Shown here piece by piece: positions 1-11,845 of a DNA stretch of 64,000 bases. Both the position numbers and the translations under genes were made by a program. The DNA is taken from positions 5,890,001 through 5,954,000 of the forward strand of contig NC_079241.1 of the NCBI RefSeq assembly GCF_028009165.1, in the 5' to 3' direction. Below the pieces are notes generated by a model that saw nothing but the letters and a program-made list of their open reading frames with translations, made no database searches and had not been told where the DNA came from. Numbering within the stretch: position 1 is the first letter of the stretch; each line of letters begins with the position of its first letter. Source of the stretch: Akanthomyces muscarius (Eukaryota > Ascomycota > Sordariomycetes > Hypocreales > Cordycipitaceae).

Positions 1-20
1 AGGGCTCAACAACTCCGGTC

Positions 21-245
21 AGATAACCCAATGCGCCGTAATAGGGAGTTTTCGCAAGTGATACGCTGATCGCTCGACGCCAATTCGCCCTGAGCTAGAT
101 AAAGAGGTGCGGCTATCTGCTGTGGTGTGGGCTGATAACTAACTTTATCGCAGATAGGCGTTGGAGACGAGCTCAAGGGGGTGAGCGCCACAAAGATACC
201 AAGCCAGCGGCCCTTTCCTTCAACTACCAATCGTTGACTTGATAA
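21..245. promoter_or_regulatory. Cluster of GATA-factor (AreA/NIT2-type) sites upstream of nitrate reductase
   Basis: HGATAR matches are visible at 21-26 (AGATAA), 97-102 (AGATAA), 133-138 (TGATAA), 145-150 (CGATAA on the minus strand), 152-157 (AGATAG) and 240-245 (TGATAA). Six sites in about 225 bp, 430-650 bp before the nitrate reductase start codon, is the arrangement expected for nitrogen-catabolite derepression by the global GATA activator AreA/NIT2. The match to the consensus is seen directly; factor binding is inferred. Confidence 0.7.
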
Positions 246-259
246 ATTAAGCATGTTCC

Positions 260-268
260 CTCCGCGGA
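260..268. promoter_or_regulatory. NIT4/NirA nitrate-specific activator site
   Basis: The palindrome TCCGCGGA lies at 261-268 and, with the preceding C, reads CTCCGCGG at 260-267. It fits both the Neurospora NIT4 site (TCCGCGGA) and the Aspergillus NirA consensus (CTCCGHGG). It sits about 400 bp upstream of the nitrate reductase ATG, next to the GATA cluster, as expected for dual control by nitrate induction and nitrogen derepression. Confidence 0.72.
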
Positions 269-670
269 AATATTCAAACACAGACAATGGCCTCAATACG
301 TTACTCCGTAGACGTGGCCGCTTTGCGATGCTCTTTTGCACGACGCTTATAACGCCTTGGCCCACTCGCGGCAGAGATGTGCCGTAGTGAGTTACAACGT
401 GCGCCGGAGTTATATGTATAGACTTGCCACAGGCGGGATCCGGTGCGTGACAAGTCAAGTTTACTAGTTGCGGAAACTCGGCCCTCTCACTGCAAGAGAA
501 CTGCCATTCCGACCAAACGCTAGGTGTACTTGGACTATACGTCCGTCTATTGGAATAAAGAGGTTCCGATTTATATCGCCCAGTGTAATTCCCTACCGTT
601 GGTAATTTGAAAATCCTCCGATATCCCTTTGGTATCAATCATTTACCATCCGCAAGGTTTCTGCGTCAAA

Positions 671-3421
671 ATGGCAACCAAAGGTGAACTCGCGACTCAC
701 ACCGTCAACACCTTTCCGCCGAGCCCGCCTCGAACTGTCGGCAACTCTCACGCCGGCAGCGACGACGAACAAGAGGAGGAACAAAATACACCACCAACTC
801 CTCCGGCAGAGAGGCTTGGCCAACTTCCGAAACCATATGCTCTCCCACCTCAAAACACTCCCACTCAAGTTCTCGCAGAAGACTTGAAAACGCCAGACCA
901 CCGTGTCAACCGCGATCCTAGGCTGATACGACTTACTGGTGTTCATCCCTTCAATGTCGAACCGCCCCTGACCGACTTATACGACGAGGGGTTCCTGACC
1001 AGCGAAAACCTGCACTACGTCCGCAACCATGGTTTAGTACCGCACTGCCCTGACGATGAATCCCTCGACTGGACCTTCACAGTCGATGGGCTAGTGGAGA
1101 AACCATTCACGATTACTGTCCGCGATCTCATCGAGACATATGATCAGTTTACATACCCGGTCACTTTGGTATGTGCTGGCAATCGCCGAAAGGAACAAAA
1201 TGTGGTTCGCAAATCCAAAGGCTTCTCCTGGGGGGCAGCTGGTCTCTCGACTGCTCTGTGGACCGGCGTCCCGATCGCGACTCTTCTAAGAATGGCCAAG
1301 CCCAAGAGAGCCGCGAAGTATGTGTGCTTCGAAGGAGCTGACAAGCTGCCCAACGGGTACTACGGCACGTCTGTCAAGCTCAACTGGTGCCTCGACGAGA
1401 ACAGAGGCATCATGGTTGCCCACAAGATGAACGGCCAGCCTTTGCATCCAGACCACGGCAAGCCTGTCCGCATCATCATCCCGGGGCAGATTGGTGGGCG
1501 AAGTGTCAAGTGGCTCAAGAAGATCACCATCACATCGGAGCCCAGCGACAACTGGTACCACATTTATGATAACCGCGTTCTTCCCACAACCATATCGCCG
1601 GATGCGAGCGCAAACTTGCCAGACGTTTGGAATGACGAAAGGTATGCCATCTACGACCTAAACGTCAACAGCGCCATTTGCTATCCCCGACACGACGAGA
1701 AGCTCCTCTTGGCCACTGATCCAGAAACCTACAAGGTCAGAGGTTATGCCTACGGCGGTGGCGGGAAGAGAATTACTCGTGTCGAAGTCACATTAAACAA
1801 GGGCAAATCGTGGTTGCTGGCAGATGTACACTACCCCGAAGATGACTACCGTCGCGCCCCCGACGGCGACACACTATACGGCGGCAGCACCGACATGTGG
1901 TGGCGCGAGACGTCTTTTTGCTGGTGCTTCTGGGAAATGTCTATCCCGGTCGCTGACCTCGGCGCGGCCGACGACATCATGATCCGCGCCATGGACGAGG
2001 GCATGATGGTCCAGCCGCGCGATATGTACTGGAGCGTGCTCGGCATGATGAACAATCCTTGGTTCCGGGTCGTGATCCACAAGGAGCAGGGCTCTCTCCG
2101 CTTCGAACATCCCACCCAGCCGGCTCTGATGCCCGGCGGGTGGATGGAACGTGTCAAGGCCGGCGGAGGCAACCTCACCAACGGCTTCTGGGGCGAGAAG
2201 ACGACCAACGAGGAGGAGCAGGCGCCAAAGGAGCCGGAGAAGGAGATTTGCATGACCAACCCCAAGGTGGATCGTGTGATAACGCTGGAAGAGCTCAAGG
2301 CTCACGAGGGAGAGACGGAGCCCTGGTTTGTCGTCAATGGGCATGTATATGACGGCGCGCCATACCTGAACGACCACCCAGGCGGCGCAACGTCCATCAT
2401 CAACGCTGCTGCTCAAGACGCGACAGAAGAGTTCATGACAATTCGTAAGTCTTTGTTTCCAATTTCTTTTTGATTGCATCTAATCGGTATTACTACAGAC
2501 AGCGAAAATGCCAAGGTCATGATGCCGCAGTATCACATCGGCGCCCTCGACGACGCCGCCCGCAAAGCCCTCCAGAGCGGCGGTGCCGACGACGACGCCG
2601 CCAGCGACCCAACACGCGCCATATTCCTACAGCCCAAGACCTGGAGCAAAGCCATTCTCGCATCGAAAACAGATGTCTCCTCTGACAGCAAAATCTTTTC
2701 GTTCCGTCTCGACCACGCCGACCAGTCCATCGGCCTACCCACGGGGCAGCACCTGCTCCTGCGTCTACGCGACCCAGCCACGCGCGAAGCCATCATCCGG
2801 GCGTACACGCCTCTGTCAGAGACCAGCGCCAAGGGCCAGCTCGACATACTCATCAAGATATACAGGGACGCGCCAGGCGGCGGGGGCCCGCCCGGGGGCA
2901 AGATGACGCAGGCGCTCGACTCCATCCCCGTGGGCCACTTTGTCGACTTCAAAGGCCCCGTGGGCCGCTTCGAATACCTCGGCCAGGGCCGGTGCGCAGT
3001 GGGCGGCGGCGCAACGAGACGTGTCCGCCGCTTCGTCATGATCTGCGCCGGCTCCGGCGTGACGCCCATCTTTCAGGTGCTGCGTGCCGTGACGGGCGAC
3101 GCCGAGGACGAGACGGAGTGCCTGGTCTTGGACGGGAATCGATGCGAGGAGGACATTCTCTGCCGAGCGGAGTTGGACGCCATGGTGACCAGAGCGCCAG
3201 GGAGGACTACGCTGCTGCACAAGCTCTCCCGGCCGAGCGTATCATGGCAGGGCTTACAAGGTCGTATGGATAAGGAGTATCTCGAAGAGCGCATCGGTGG
3301 TTTTAGAAAGTGTGATGGTCAAGAAATGGTTCTCGTGTGTGGCCCGGTGGCGCTCGAAGAAACTGTGCGCAGTGTACTGGGTGAAATGGGCTGGAAACCT
3401 GAAGACTTGCTTTTCTTCTAA
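671..3421 (+). CDS. niaD: Nitrate reductase [NAD(P)H], 898 aa, two exons
   Basis: Assimilatory nitrate reductase of the cytosol, reducing nitrate to nitrite with NAD(P)H. Exons are 671-2444 and 2499-3421, with one 54-bp intron. Domains in order are the Mo-molybdopterin domain (catalytic Cys about 168 in VCAGNRR), the dimerisation domain, the cytochrome b5 heme domain (HPGG with heme ligand His569; second ligand His592, whose codon the intron splits), the FAD domain (RAYTPLS near 692) and the NAD(P)H domain (GSGVTP near 775, CGPV near the end, C-terminal LLFF). The length matches fungal enzymes. The ATG at 671 is chosen because it is the first in-frame ATG and starts a typical fungal N-terminus. 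The promoter carries GATA and NIT4/NirA sites. No nitrate transporter or nitrite reductase gene lies next to it in this window. Confidence 0.97.
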
Positions 3422-3608
3422 CGAATGGTAGAAAACATGTATGACGATTGAAATAAGTAGTTTCTTCGCAGACATGAACTCGTATATAATTTTTCGTGGT
3501 TAATCTTCCGTTTCCTTTCAAAGCCAGAAATAATCATGGACTCAACAGAAACAACGTCAGGATTGGCTAAGCCACAAATGCAAAGGCCAACAATGCTCGA
3601 AAATTTGT

Positions 3609-5084
3609 TCACTCTGGAGCCGATCCGTGCTCGCCGCCGGCTCCTCCTCCTTCAACGCCCGTGAATGGGTAATAAAATGCCGATACGGCAATGGAAATGT
3701 ACAGGATGAGCAGAAGCGTGCCCTCGAGATAGTTGCTCTTCTGGTCCTGTAGGACCTTGCCCACCGTTAAGATGGACAAGATGAGCATGACAATGTTGAA
3801 GATTTCAAAGTCCAGGTCCATGCCCTCGTTCAGGCCCCATCCGACAATGACCGTGAGCGGCGCCGTGAAGAGCGCCGTCTGCAGCGTCGCGCCGAGGACG
3901 TGGGACAGGGCAAAGTTCATCTGGTTGTCCCAGGCTTCATCTATCGCCGTGAGATGCTCCGCAAACTTCTCCACGAGTGGGACGAGGATCAGACCCATAA
4001 AGGCGTCCGAGACATGCCCGTCCTTAATGACGGGCTCAATCTGGTCCACGAGGCCGATGGCGAGGAGCGTCACCAGAGAAATGGAGACGATGAGGGCAAT
4101 GATGCACTCAGTCATGGTGAGCTTGTCTTTGGCCTCCGTCTTGCGCCTGTCGGCGTCACGGTGTTCATCTCTTTCGAAGATAGCGTCGTAGATGCCGTGA
4201 TGCGTGCGCGCTTGGAAAAAGGTGTAGACGAGGTAGGCGACAATGAGGAGGCAGGAAATGATGCGTGAGATGTGGAGGGTGCCAGATGTCAACTCCTCGG
4301 TTGTTTTGCCCTGGCTGAGCAGGCCTTGCCGAAAAACGGTCGGAACCGCAAGGACCACACCACTACCTCATGTTAGTGGTCTTCATCAAACCAATGCTGT
4401 TATGGATCTACTCACGCCATGAGTAACAGGCCACTGCCTGCTTCGCTGATGGCATCGCTAAACGTCTGTTCCTCGCGCAGCAAGCCACCAACAAAAAATA
4501 CAACACCCAGACACAGCAGCATGGTTGCTAGAATCGAACCTAGTATAGCGGCCTTGATAATGTAAAATCTGTTGGGGTTGCCGCTTTTCAAAAAGACGAG
4601 AAACAAGACAATCTCGACGACGGAGCCGCACGTCGTCTCGACCAAGACACCGGCGACATGGGGCACCTTGCGGGCGAATTCCTGACTCGCAAAGCCGACG
4701 AGACTGGCGCAGGGCACCATGGCAATGTATGAAAGAATGAAGATCAGCGTGTGGTGTTCGCTCAACGTATCTGTTACATTTCATGCGTTAACGACGGTTC
4801 TCGAGCACCGAAACCCAGCGGCTCTCCGACTTACATCGCACAGCCAGCGCCGCAGGGACGACTGGCCACAGCAGGCTACACAGGGCACTAGCTCTGCAGG
4901 CAGACCTGAAGGAGATGCGAAAAAAGTGCCATGGATGCACGCCACGGCGGCCACTCTCGCCCTGGGGCTTGACTTTGAGCTTCTGGCTCTTCTCGCCGTT
5001 GAGCTTGCTGCGCTTATCGTCGCTGTGGGTGGAGGGCACGGGCAACCCAGGCCCTTGGTTTGTTTCAGACATTTCGTGGTTCAT
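3609..5084 (-). CDS. CaCA/CAX-family Ca2+/H+ exchanger, divergent, 452 aa, three exons
   Basis: Membrane cation exchanger with two Na/Ca-exchanger repeats, probably in the vacuole or another endomembrane. Exons are 5084-4835, 4770-4416 and 4362-3609, with introns of 64 and 53 bp. The frame is kept at both joins (ALAVRY-TLSEHH and LLMA-GVVLAV). A basic, hydrophilic N-terminus of about 60 residues is followed by about ten hydrophobic segments; a hydrophilic charged loop (ERDEHRDADRRKTEAK) separates the halves. The family's signature motifs are altered: GSVVE stands where GNAVE is usual, and EKFAEH where GNAAEH is usual. It may therefore be a fungal paralogue with changed ion selectivity. An alternative in-frame start (MSETN) lies four codons downstream of the chosen ATG. 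The gene converges tail-to-tail with nitrate reductase. Confidence 0.85.
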
Positions 5085-6184
5085 AATGGGTCGTCAGATT
5101 ATCGTTCAATGGAATCGTAACTGTAAAGGATTGGATCGTTTGCACTGGTTCCGTGGTCGCAAGAGCCGGGTAACATGAAGCAACAGCGCTTGTATGCTAC
5201 CTCGGTCGCGCCGCGCGCTGAGAGAATGAGGAGATACCGAAGAAACGCGAGCGCGTCTGGTCAAAGACTTTCAAGGAATTGGCTCGTTTTCGTGAAGACG
5301 GATGATGCTATAGGTATAGAAGAGGCCAAGAAAACGCAGACTCGAGGCGAGATGCCGCATACAACCTTGAAGTCTCTGAGAGGGACTTCAGGGAGTGACG
5401 GGGCGATGATTTTGAAAACCGGCGTCTGAAGACTTGGGGCAGCTCTGTTTTTGAACGATCAGCCCAAAGAAAAAAAACACGCCCAATTCAACAGTGCTCT
5501 GTGCATGCTTACTGGTCCACTGGAGATCGCTACCAGTCGAAAAAGCAAGGGTCCCTTGCAAGTGCGACGCAGACGTGGCAGCTGCATGGTCATCACGACA
5601 ACAGTCTAGTGACCGTGTTTCTTGCCCACAGCAGGTGCACTGTTCATTCCTTGGAATATCTGCCTTTGTTGGTATTTCAAAACAAGAAAATGTGGTACTG
5701 TCAGGAGGCCCAGGCCCGCGACTGCATCGTGTCAGTCCACGCAAGCTTCGCATCTCGTCGATGGGACGGGCCACCAGAAACATTCGGTGGCTGACCTAGA
5801 GCTGTTAGCGATTATGCCCCATGCCCGTTATGGCAACGCAGGGCAGCCCTGCCGGCAGTCAAATTATGGTTAAAACAGGCCTATTACTATTCCAGTAATA
5901 AAATTCGGGCACAGCACGCTTTGCTTCAGCCTCCCCCTTGATTCGAAGCAAGTGGGTGACAAAAAGACGACGCGCATAAAGCAATAGAAGCAGCGGCTTA
6001 TTATTTCTTAGTTCTCTTATTTTCTCCTACTCTTCCTATTATTTCCCCTTGTTACTTTATTCTTTTTATTTTTCTTTAATTTTTCTTTCTCTTTGCAGCA
6101 GTCAACGGCCGGCGGCGTCATACCCCCCCCCCCCCCCCCCTGACAAGCATCATGTTGTGTTTTCGCGCCACTGACGCCTACTTA
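5085..6184. other. Gene-free interval with pyrimidine-rich segment
   Basis: This 1.1 kb lies between the exchanger's start and the 3' end of Hrq1. It should hold the exchanger promoter and the Hrq1 terminator. No convincing coding exon is seen; the longest open frame (5388-5783, minus) has no family resemblance. From about 5998 to 6100 the plus strand is strongly T/C-rich, followed by a run of C. Confidence 0.6.
6123..6140. repeat. Homopolymer run of 18 C
   Basis: Eighteen consecutive C on the plus strand, directly after a T/C-rich stretch and about 45 bp past the Hrq1 stop codon (Hrq1 is on the minus strand). Length may be affected by sequencing or assembly. Confidence 0.9.
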
Positions 6185-9100
6185 TTAGCCTCGTTCAAAG
6201 CCACCCATGTGGCGCTCATCATTTTCTTTCCAGCTTCTTTCCTGTTCCTGCTGCAGAGACTCGTCATTATTGCTCTCTCGGCGCCGCCTCATGGGCACCG
6301 GCTGAGCCACAGTGACAGTCTCGATGCCTGCAGGGATCAGCTCCTGGCCCTGACCTAGGCCCTCCACGTCAATCTCGATGCCAAGCAGCGCCTGGATGAT
6401 AACGCGCGAGCCCGCCTTGCTCATCACCTCGCCCGAGTCCTTGCACAGCTCCGAGGCCACGCACTCGATGCAGCCATGCAAGCACGGGCACGACTCGACG
6501 CGCTGTAGCGCGAGCTGCAGCAAATGGTCAATGTGCTCAAAGGCCTTGGTGCTGATCCCCGAGCCGTTGGCGCCCCCCTTGGCATCGTAGAATGTCAATC
6601 GTCCAGGCCGCTTCCTGGTCGTCTCTCCTTTGGCAAACTCCTTGAGCGCAACCTTGCATTCGGTTCGCACGTCTTCGGGTGCGCTAATGACAAAGGTCGG
6701 CAGCAGGCTCATGACGCAGTGCTGCGCGGCGTGAATGGACGCTGCTGCATTGATCTGGTGGCTGTTCAGAACATCCAGCGCGATTTTGGGTATGTCGAGC
6801 CACATGCCTTTGGAGTATCGAGTGATTGGGGGATTGTCCACGTGGACGGCATCGAGGACTCGCCCTTTGGAGTCTACCTTGAAGAACCCAAACACCTTTT
6901 GGAAAATCTTAATGGTACCGTGATAGGCCAAGATTCCAGATGAGCCAATCTCGCGCATAGCTTCCGTTTCAACAGGATCAATATCGGTATAGTCCCGCTG
7001 GGATGTTAGCCAGTCGACTTTGACTCGTTCCACTTTGGCCATTCGTTTGTCGGGCAAGAAGTCGCGGACAATGTACGTCCGACCTTGGTGAAGAAATATA
7101 CCACCATCGTAGATCGTAAAGGTCGCGCGGGACGCTTCCAGCTCTTCCAAGACTGTATTTTTGCCATGCGTAATGTCGATTACGGCAAAATGTTCGTCCT
7201 CGGTATCTCGAATGGCCACATATTTGGACGGTTTCGGTCGGAAACGATCATGGCAGTGGTAGTATCCCATGTCATCTACGACAAGCCTTTCCTCGCAAAT
7301 TCGGGGCAGGTCTTGACCAAAATACTTTGTGTCGTATTCTGGTCGAATCGGCATTTCGAAAGCGGCACACTGTATATGCCCTTCGCGCACGAGCATATTA
7401 TCCAGGTCAAGCTGCAACTCCGCCGTCGGTTTAGAGAAGAGCTCCTCTGGATTCTGCATATAATGCTGGTCTGTGGCGAAGCTGTCACCAAGCAAAATAG
7501 ACAGCGAATCTTTGTTTCTCCGACCAGCACGTCCGCTCTGCTGGCGCAGATTGGCAATGGTATAAGGAAACCCCCACGTCATGACACAATCCAGCGTTCC
7601 AATATCGATGCCGAGTTCCAGTGCCGTTGTCGAGACGATCCCCAGCAGTCGTCCTGCAAACATTTCTGACTCAATTTTTCGTCGATCCTCGGCTGTATAT
7701 CCTCCTCGATACCCCATAACCAGTCCAACACAGTCATCGCGGCCTCTATTTTCCAGCTCTTGGCGTATAGCGTTGACCAGCACTTCGCATTGGTTCCGAA
7801 CTCGGCAAAAGGCAATGATCCTCACGCCTCTAAGTAGCAGCTCGCAAAACAGTCTGGCACATTCATATTTTGCGCTGCCTCTACCACTAGAAGGGTCACC
7901 CGGATCTTTGTACGGCGTATTCCAACACAAAAATTCTTTTCTGCCGGAGGGTGATCCGTCAAAATCAATTAGTCTAACATTGTCAATGCCAAATATGGCT
8001 TTGAAGTGTTCGGTCGGATTTGCTACTGTAGCAGAGCATGATATGAATTGAACGCTTCGATTTCCGATTGCTGCACATATGCGCCTTAGACGTCGCATGA
8101 CAAAAGCGACATGTGACCCAAATTGACCGTTGTAGTAGTGCAGCTCATCAACTGGAGTCATCAGTATAGGCCTCGAATGAGCATGGTCCAGTAGCTACTC
8201 ACCGACAACATATTTCAAGTTTTTTAGGAATGTCCTCCACTTCTCTTCTTGTGGTAGTATAGTAATGTGCAGCATGTCGGGGTTGGTAAAGATGATTCTC
8301 GCTTGTTCACGTATGGCATTCCTCGAGCTGAACGGCGTGTCGCCATCAAACGTTTCTACAACGGTGCCCTCGAGGCCGGGCATATACGCCATCATGTCCT
8401 TCAAGCTGCGTCGCTGATCCTGTGCCAGTGCTTTGGTGGGAAAGATGTACATGGCCCGCGACTCAAAGTCCTGTTCCAGGGCGTACAGCACGGGCAGCTG
8501 GTAGATTAGCGACTTGCCAGAACTCGTAGATGTTGCGACAACCACGTTTTTGCCCTCGTACAGAGCATTGAGCGCCTCAGCCTGGTGGGCGTAAAAGGAT
8601 GTGATGCCTTTGGCATTGTACACGGCGTTGACGATGTTTTGTGTCAGAAGAAATTCCAAGTCTCCGTGAACAGGGGGCTGCGGATCAAAAACCCTATGGC
8701 CGTCGGGCACAATTTGGCCAGTATACCATGGACTTCCTCGTATTTCTTGCACAATTTCGGGTATGGATTTGCGTTCCTTTGGGATGGTGGCGGGAATTGT
8801 GCTGACAACAATGTCATCGTCCTCGACCTCACTCGGTTTTGGCACAAACGACTCGGCCAATCCCTCCAGTGCCATACAAGGATCAATCTTTTCGTTTTCG
8901 CAATTTTTCAAGAAAGTGTTGACGGCGTTTGTGAATCGCTGATTTCGACGCTCAATGAGCTTCGCCATCTGTCCCTGGCCAAACACAGGCATCTGCAGCT
9001 TCTCATCCCGCAACCTCCGCTGGGGATTGGTCGGCTCGCCCGTCTTCTTGTCGGGGACTTGTCTCTTCAGATCTCCGTCAATAAACTCAAAAAACAAGAC

Positions 9101-9676
9101 CTCGTACTCCTCCGCCGCAGCAGTGCCCAAGGATTCGCCGTCAGTCCAACCGCCAACAGATGCATCGGGGGCAACTTGCTGCTCTTTTCTCTTACTAAAC
9201 AGCTTGAAAGAGTCATCTTTGCGCTCTGATGCCTTTATATCTAACTCGAGTGTAGATTTGTCGACGTAGTTGAAGTTAATGCCCTCGGGTCGCACTGCAA
9301 CGATTTTCGCCACCTCCTCAATGCACAATTTGCGCTTTATGTGAGATTCCACAGCCGGTCTGATGGCTTCGAATGTCGTAGCAAAATGTTTTCTGGTAGA
9401 GCAAAAAGTAAATACCAGGTTCAGAGCCCGGTGCGTCTTGTCTAGCGATGCAAACAGCGCTGGCCATGGTGGTGTCTCTTGTTCTTTTTTTTGCCCCTTT
9501 TTGGTCTCGCTTTGAGGCTGGTCATTTGCAGACAAATTTTCCCTTTCCGAATCTGCAGTATCATCGCCTTTGTGTGAGCTGAAATCGCTCAGCTCCAGAT
9601 TCAGAGTCTCTTCCACGGACAGCCTTTTGCGTTTAGCTCCCGCTGCCGCTCTCTTTTTGGTGGCAAGATCAGGCAT
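6185..9676 (-). CDS. hrq1: RecQ-family ATP-dependent 3'-5' DNA helicase Hrq1, 1146 aa, two exons
   Basis: Nuclear DNA helicase, orthologue of yeast Hrq1 and related to human RECQL4, which acts in DNA crosslink repair and telomere maintenance. Exons are 9676-8203 and 8151-6185, with a 51-bp intron that splits the helicase core just before motif II (KYVV-VDELHYY). Walker A is at about residues 383-389 (TSTSSGKS) and the DELH box at about 493. Conserved helicase motifs follow (ELGIDIG, then QQSGRAGR, motif VI). The N-terminus is basic (KKRAAAGAKRKR), suggesting nuclear import. The C-terminus has the MZB/DUF1998-type cysteine cluster (CPCLHGCIEC and a further Cys) and an acidic, Gln-rich tail. 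Length is normal for the fungal family. Confidence 0.93.
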
Positions 9677-10209
9677 GGTGAATCAAGACATCATTCAGAC
9701 GCGGCACTAATCTCATCATAATGCAAAAATGAAGTGGGAACAAAAATCGAGCATGTTGTCTTGCGAGGCTGGTGGTATTCCAAGAAGTGGCGACGAGCGT
9801 GTCTTTCAATTTAAGGGTTCACGTCGCTGGCGCCAAATCACGTGTAGACTTGTTAACTGTCAGTGACAGCATCACGACCGAGACAAAGTCCAACTTACAG
9901 CTCGTATACAATTTGGTATTGTATAGCTGTGTATTTTAAGGCTCTAGAATTTGCAAAAGAAAATAATATACATCGAGTTCATCCGGCCCTAACAATCCGC
10001 CAACCCCTGGCGTGTAAAACTCCAGTCTGCCAAAGGGTTAGAATGCATCCGTTCCAAAAGTCCTGTATATGCGCCAACTTTTAATCCATGTCCTCTCCCT
10101 CGGTCTAGCTTGCCGCCTTTTGAGAAAAGAAAAATTGCTCCAATAGACATAAGTCTTCGTAATCATACGTGGCCAAAGACCGTGCATTACGGCTGGTGCC
10201 AGTCAGACT
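9677..10209. other. Gene-free interval (Hrq1 promoter, Yrb2-like 3' flank)
   Basis: About 530 bp. No supportable exon, RNA gene or repeat is seen. It should contain the Hrq1 promoter and the terminator of the Ran-binding protein gene. Confidence 0.5.
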
Positions 10210-11845
10210 TCACCGATTTTGAAGCTCGCGCTGAATACTTTCTACTTCCGCTTGGAATAATTTGGCATTGGCAGCCGTCATCTAATGATTTGTAAGCACT
10301 ATCTCCGGTATAGATCGCGTGTTTGTGATGTACTTACTCTCATTGTGACCAGCATTGGCGTCGCGCTATCGCCAGTGAATGCTGTGAAGAGAATTGATGT
10401 TGACTTTAGCGAGGTTTTTTCTTGGAACTTCATGGCGGAGATGATGGCAGTGTTTAAAATGACGCGATGCGTTTGATCCTGGCGCATCAGCAGGCGAACA
10501 ACCTTGGCGGAGTCTTCGTCGCCGTCTTCCTCATCCAACGCTGACGCATCAAAAGATCCGGGGACAACAACATTATTATCGTCAAACTCCACACACGATT
10601 TAGGTGCGTTAATTTTTAGCATGCCAGCTCCGCGCTCCTTCCAAGCGTCATTCTCGTGAACAAACATCTTTGCTCTGACAGACAAAATGGTGATTTCGCG
10701 GGCTTCGCCATCATCGACGTCGACTGATCCGTCACATTAGCACGAGACACGGAAGACAGCAACATGGTGAACAAACCCTTGTGTAGCTTTACTTTAGACT
10801 TGTCGTCGTCCTTCTCTGACAAGACGTCACGGTCCTTATCCGCGCCGCTATTGCCTTCTTCTTCGTCGACGTTGTCTTCGTCTCCATCTTCCTCAGCATC
10901 ACTATCCGGAGCCCCGAAGGGCTTGGCACTCTTTTGAGTCTGAAAGGGCTTTGAAGCACCAGAAGAAAAACTTGACAACGGCTTCACGCCGGACGCCGAA
11001 CCAAATCCGCTTCCACCAAGGCCGCCACCAAAGCCGTTAGTTCGTGGCGGCGCAGAAGCAAATGGGGATGCGTCAGTGGCGCCGCCGAAACTCAGCTTTG
11101 GCGCCGATGCAAGGGATTGCGCCTCCGTCTTCTTCGACGATGCAAAGGATCCCAGCGGCGCTTTTCCCGGTGAACCAAATGCGCTCCCAGTGGTGCCAAC
11201 AAGTCCAGCAAACGGGGAGGTTCCAGCGGCAAGCTTGCCGAAGCCAGACGCCGCAAATGCACTGGCTGATGTTTGCGGAGGCTCCTTTTTCGTCACTTCG
11301 GGGTTGTCTTCTTGAGTTGCCGTCTCAGGGTCCGATTTAGGCTCCGTCTTGAGGTCCGACTTGGGCTCCGTTTTGCTTTCGTCCTGGTCCGGTTTTGTCT
11401 GCACGAGATTCATCAGCCTACGGCTCAGGTTATTGTTATATGATGAGAAATTCACCTCATCGGCGCTGTTAGCATCGCCATCTGTGTCGCGGTGTCGCTT
11501 CTTTTCAGGCTCTGATCGCGAGGCTCTATCCTTCGCAGAGTCTGCAGACACGACACTGTCGTTGTCCTTGGGCTCCTCGTCCTTTATGGGGTCGAGCTGG
11601 TCATGGCCGCGTTTCTTCTTGGGTGATGAGAGCTGCTCCTTCAGCTCGTTGTTGCGTTCTTCGGTAACGTCGTCGTCCGCGGGTGTTTCTGGACGGCCAT
11701 CATCATCGTTGGGGCCCTCAGCGACAGGGTCCGAGATGGAATGTTGTTTGAGCTCGCGTCGCGCCGCTCGAGTATCGGCGTCTTCGGGGGCGCTGGTGGG
11801 AGGCATGTCGTTGTTGGGGCTCGCTGGCTTCGTCTCCTCGGCCAT
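10210..11845 (-). CDS. RanBP3/Yrb2-like Ran-binding nuclear protein, 508 aa, three exons
   Basis: Likely a nuclear Ran-binding cofactor of CRM1-dependent export (Yrb2, Hba1 or RanBP3 type). Exons are 11845-10777, 10723-10338 and 10281-10210, with introns of 53 and 56 bp. Both joins restore the RanBP1 fold (KLHK-VDVDDGEAREITI and TPMLVTMR-MTAANAKLF). The first 350 residues are hydrophilic and acidic, with basic patches (SPKKKRGHDQ, PEKKRHRD) typical of this family, and contain FG-type motifs (SGFGKL, GSGFGS). The Ran-binding domain occupies about residues 355-490 (FVHENDAWKERGAGMLKIN). A longer reading would start at 11983, but the ATG at 11845 (MAEETKPASP) gives a normal N-terminus. A Nup50/Nup2-type nucleoporin is the alternative. 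Confidence 0.87.

Noticed and set aside
6..638. 210-codon minus-strand open frame
   Set aside because: It overlaps the nitrate reductase promoter, including the GATA and NIT4 sites, and resembles no known protein.
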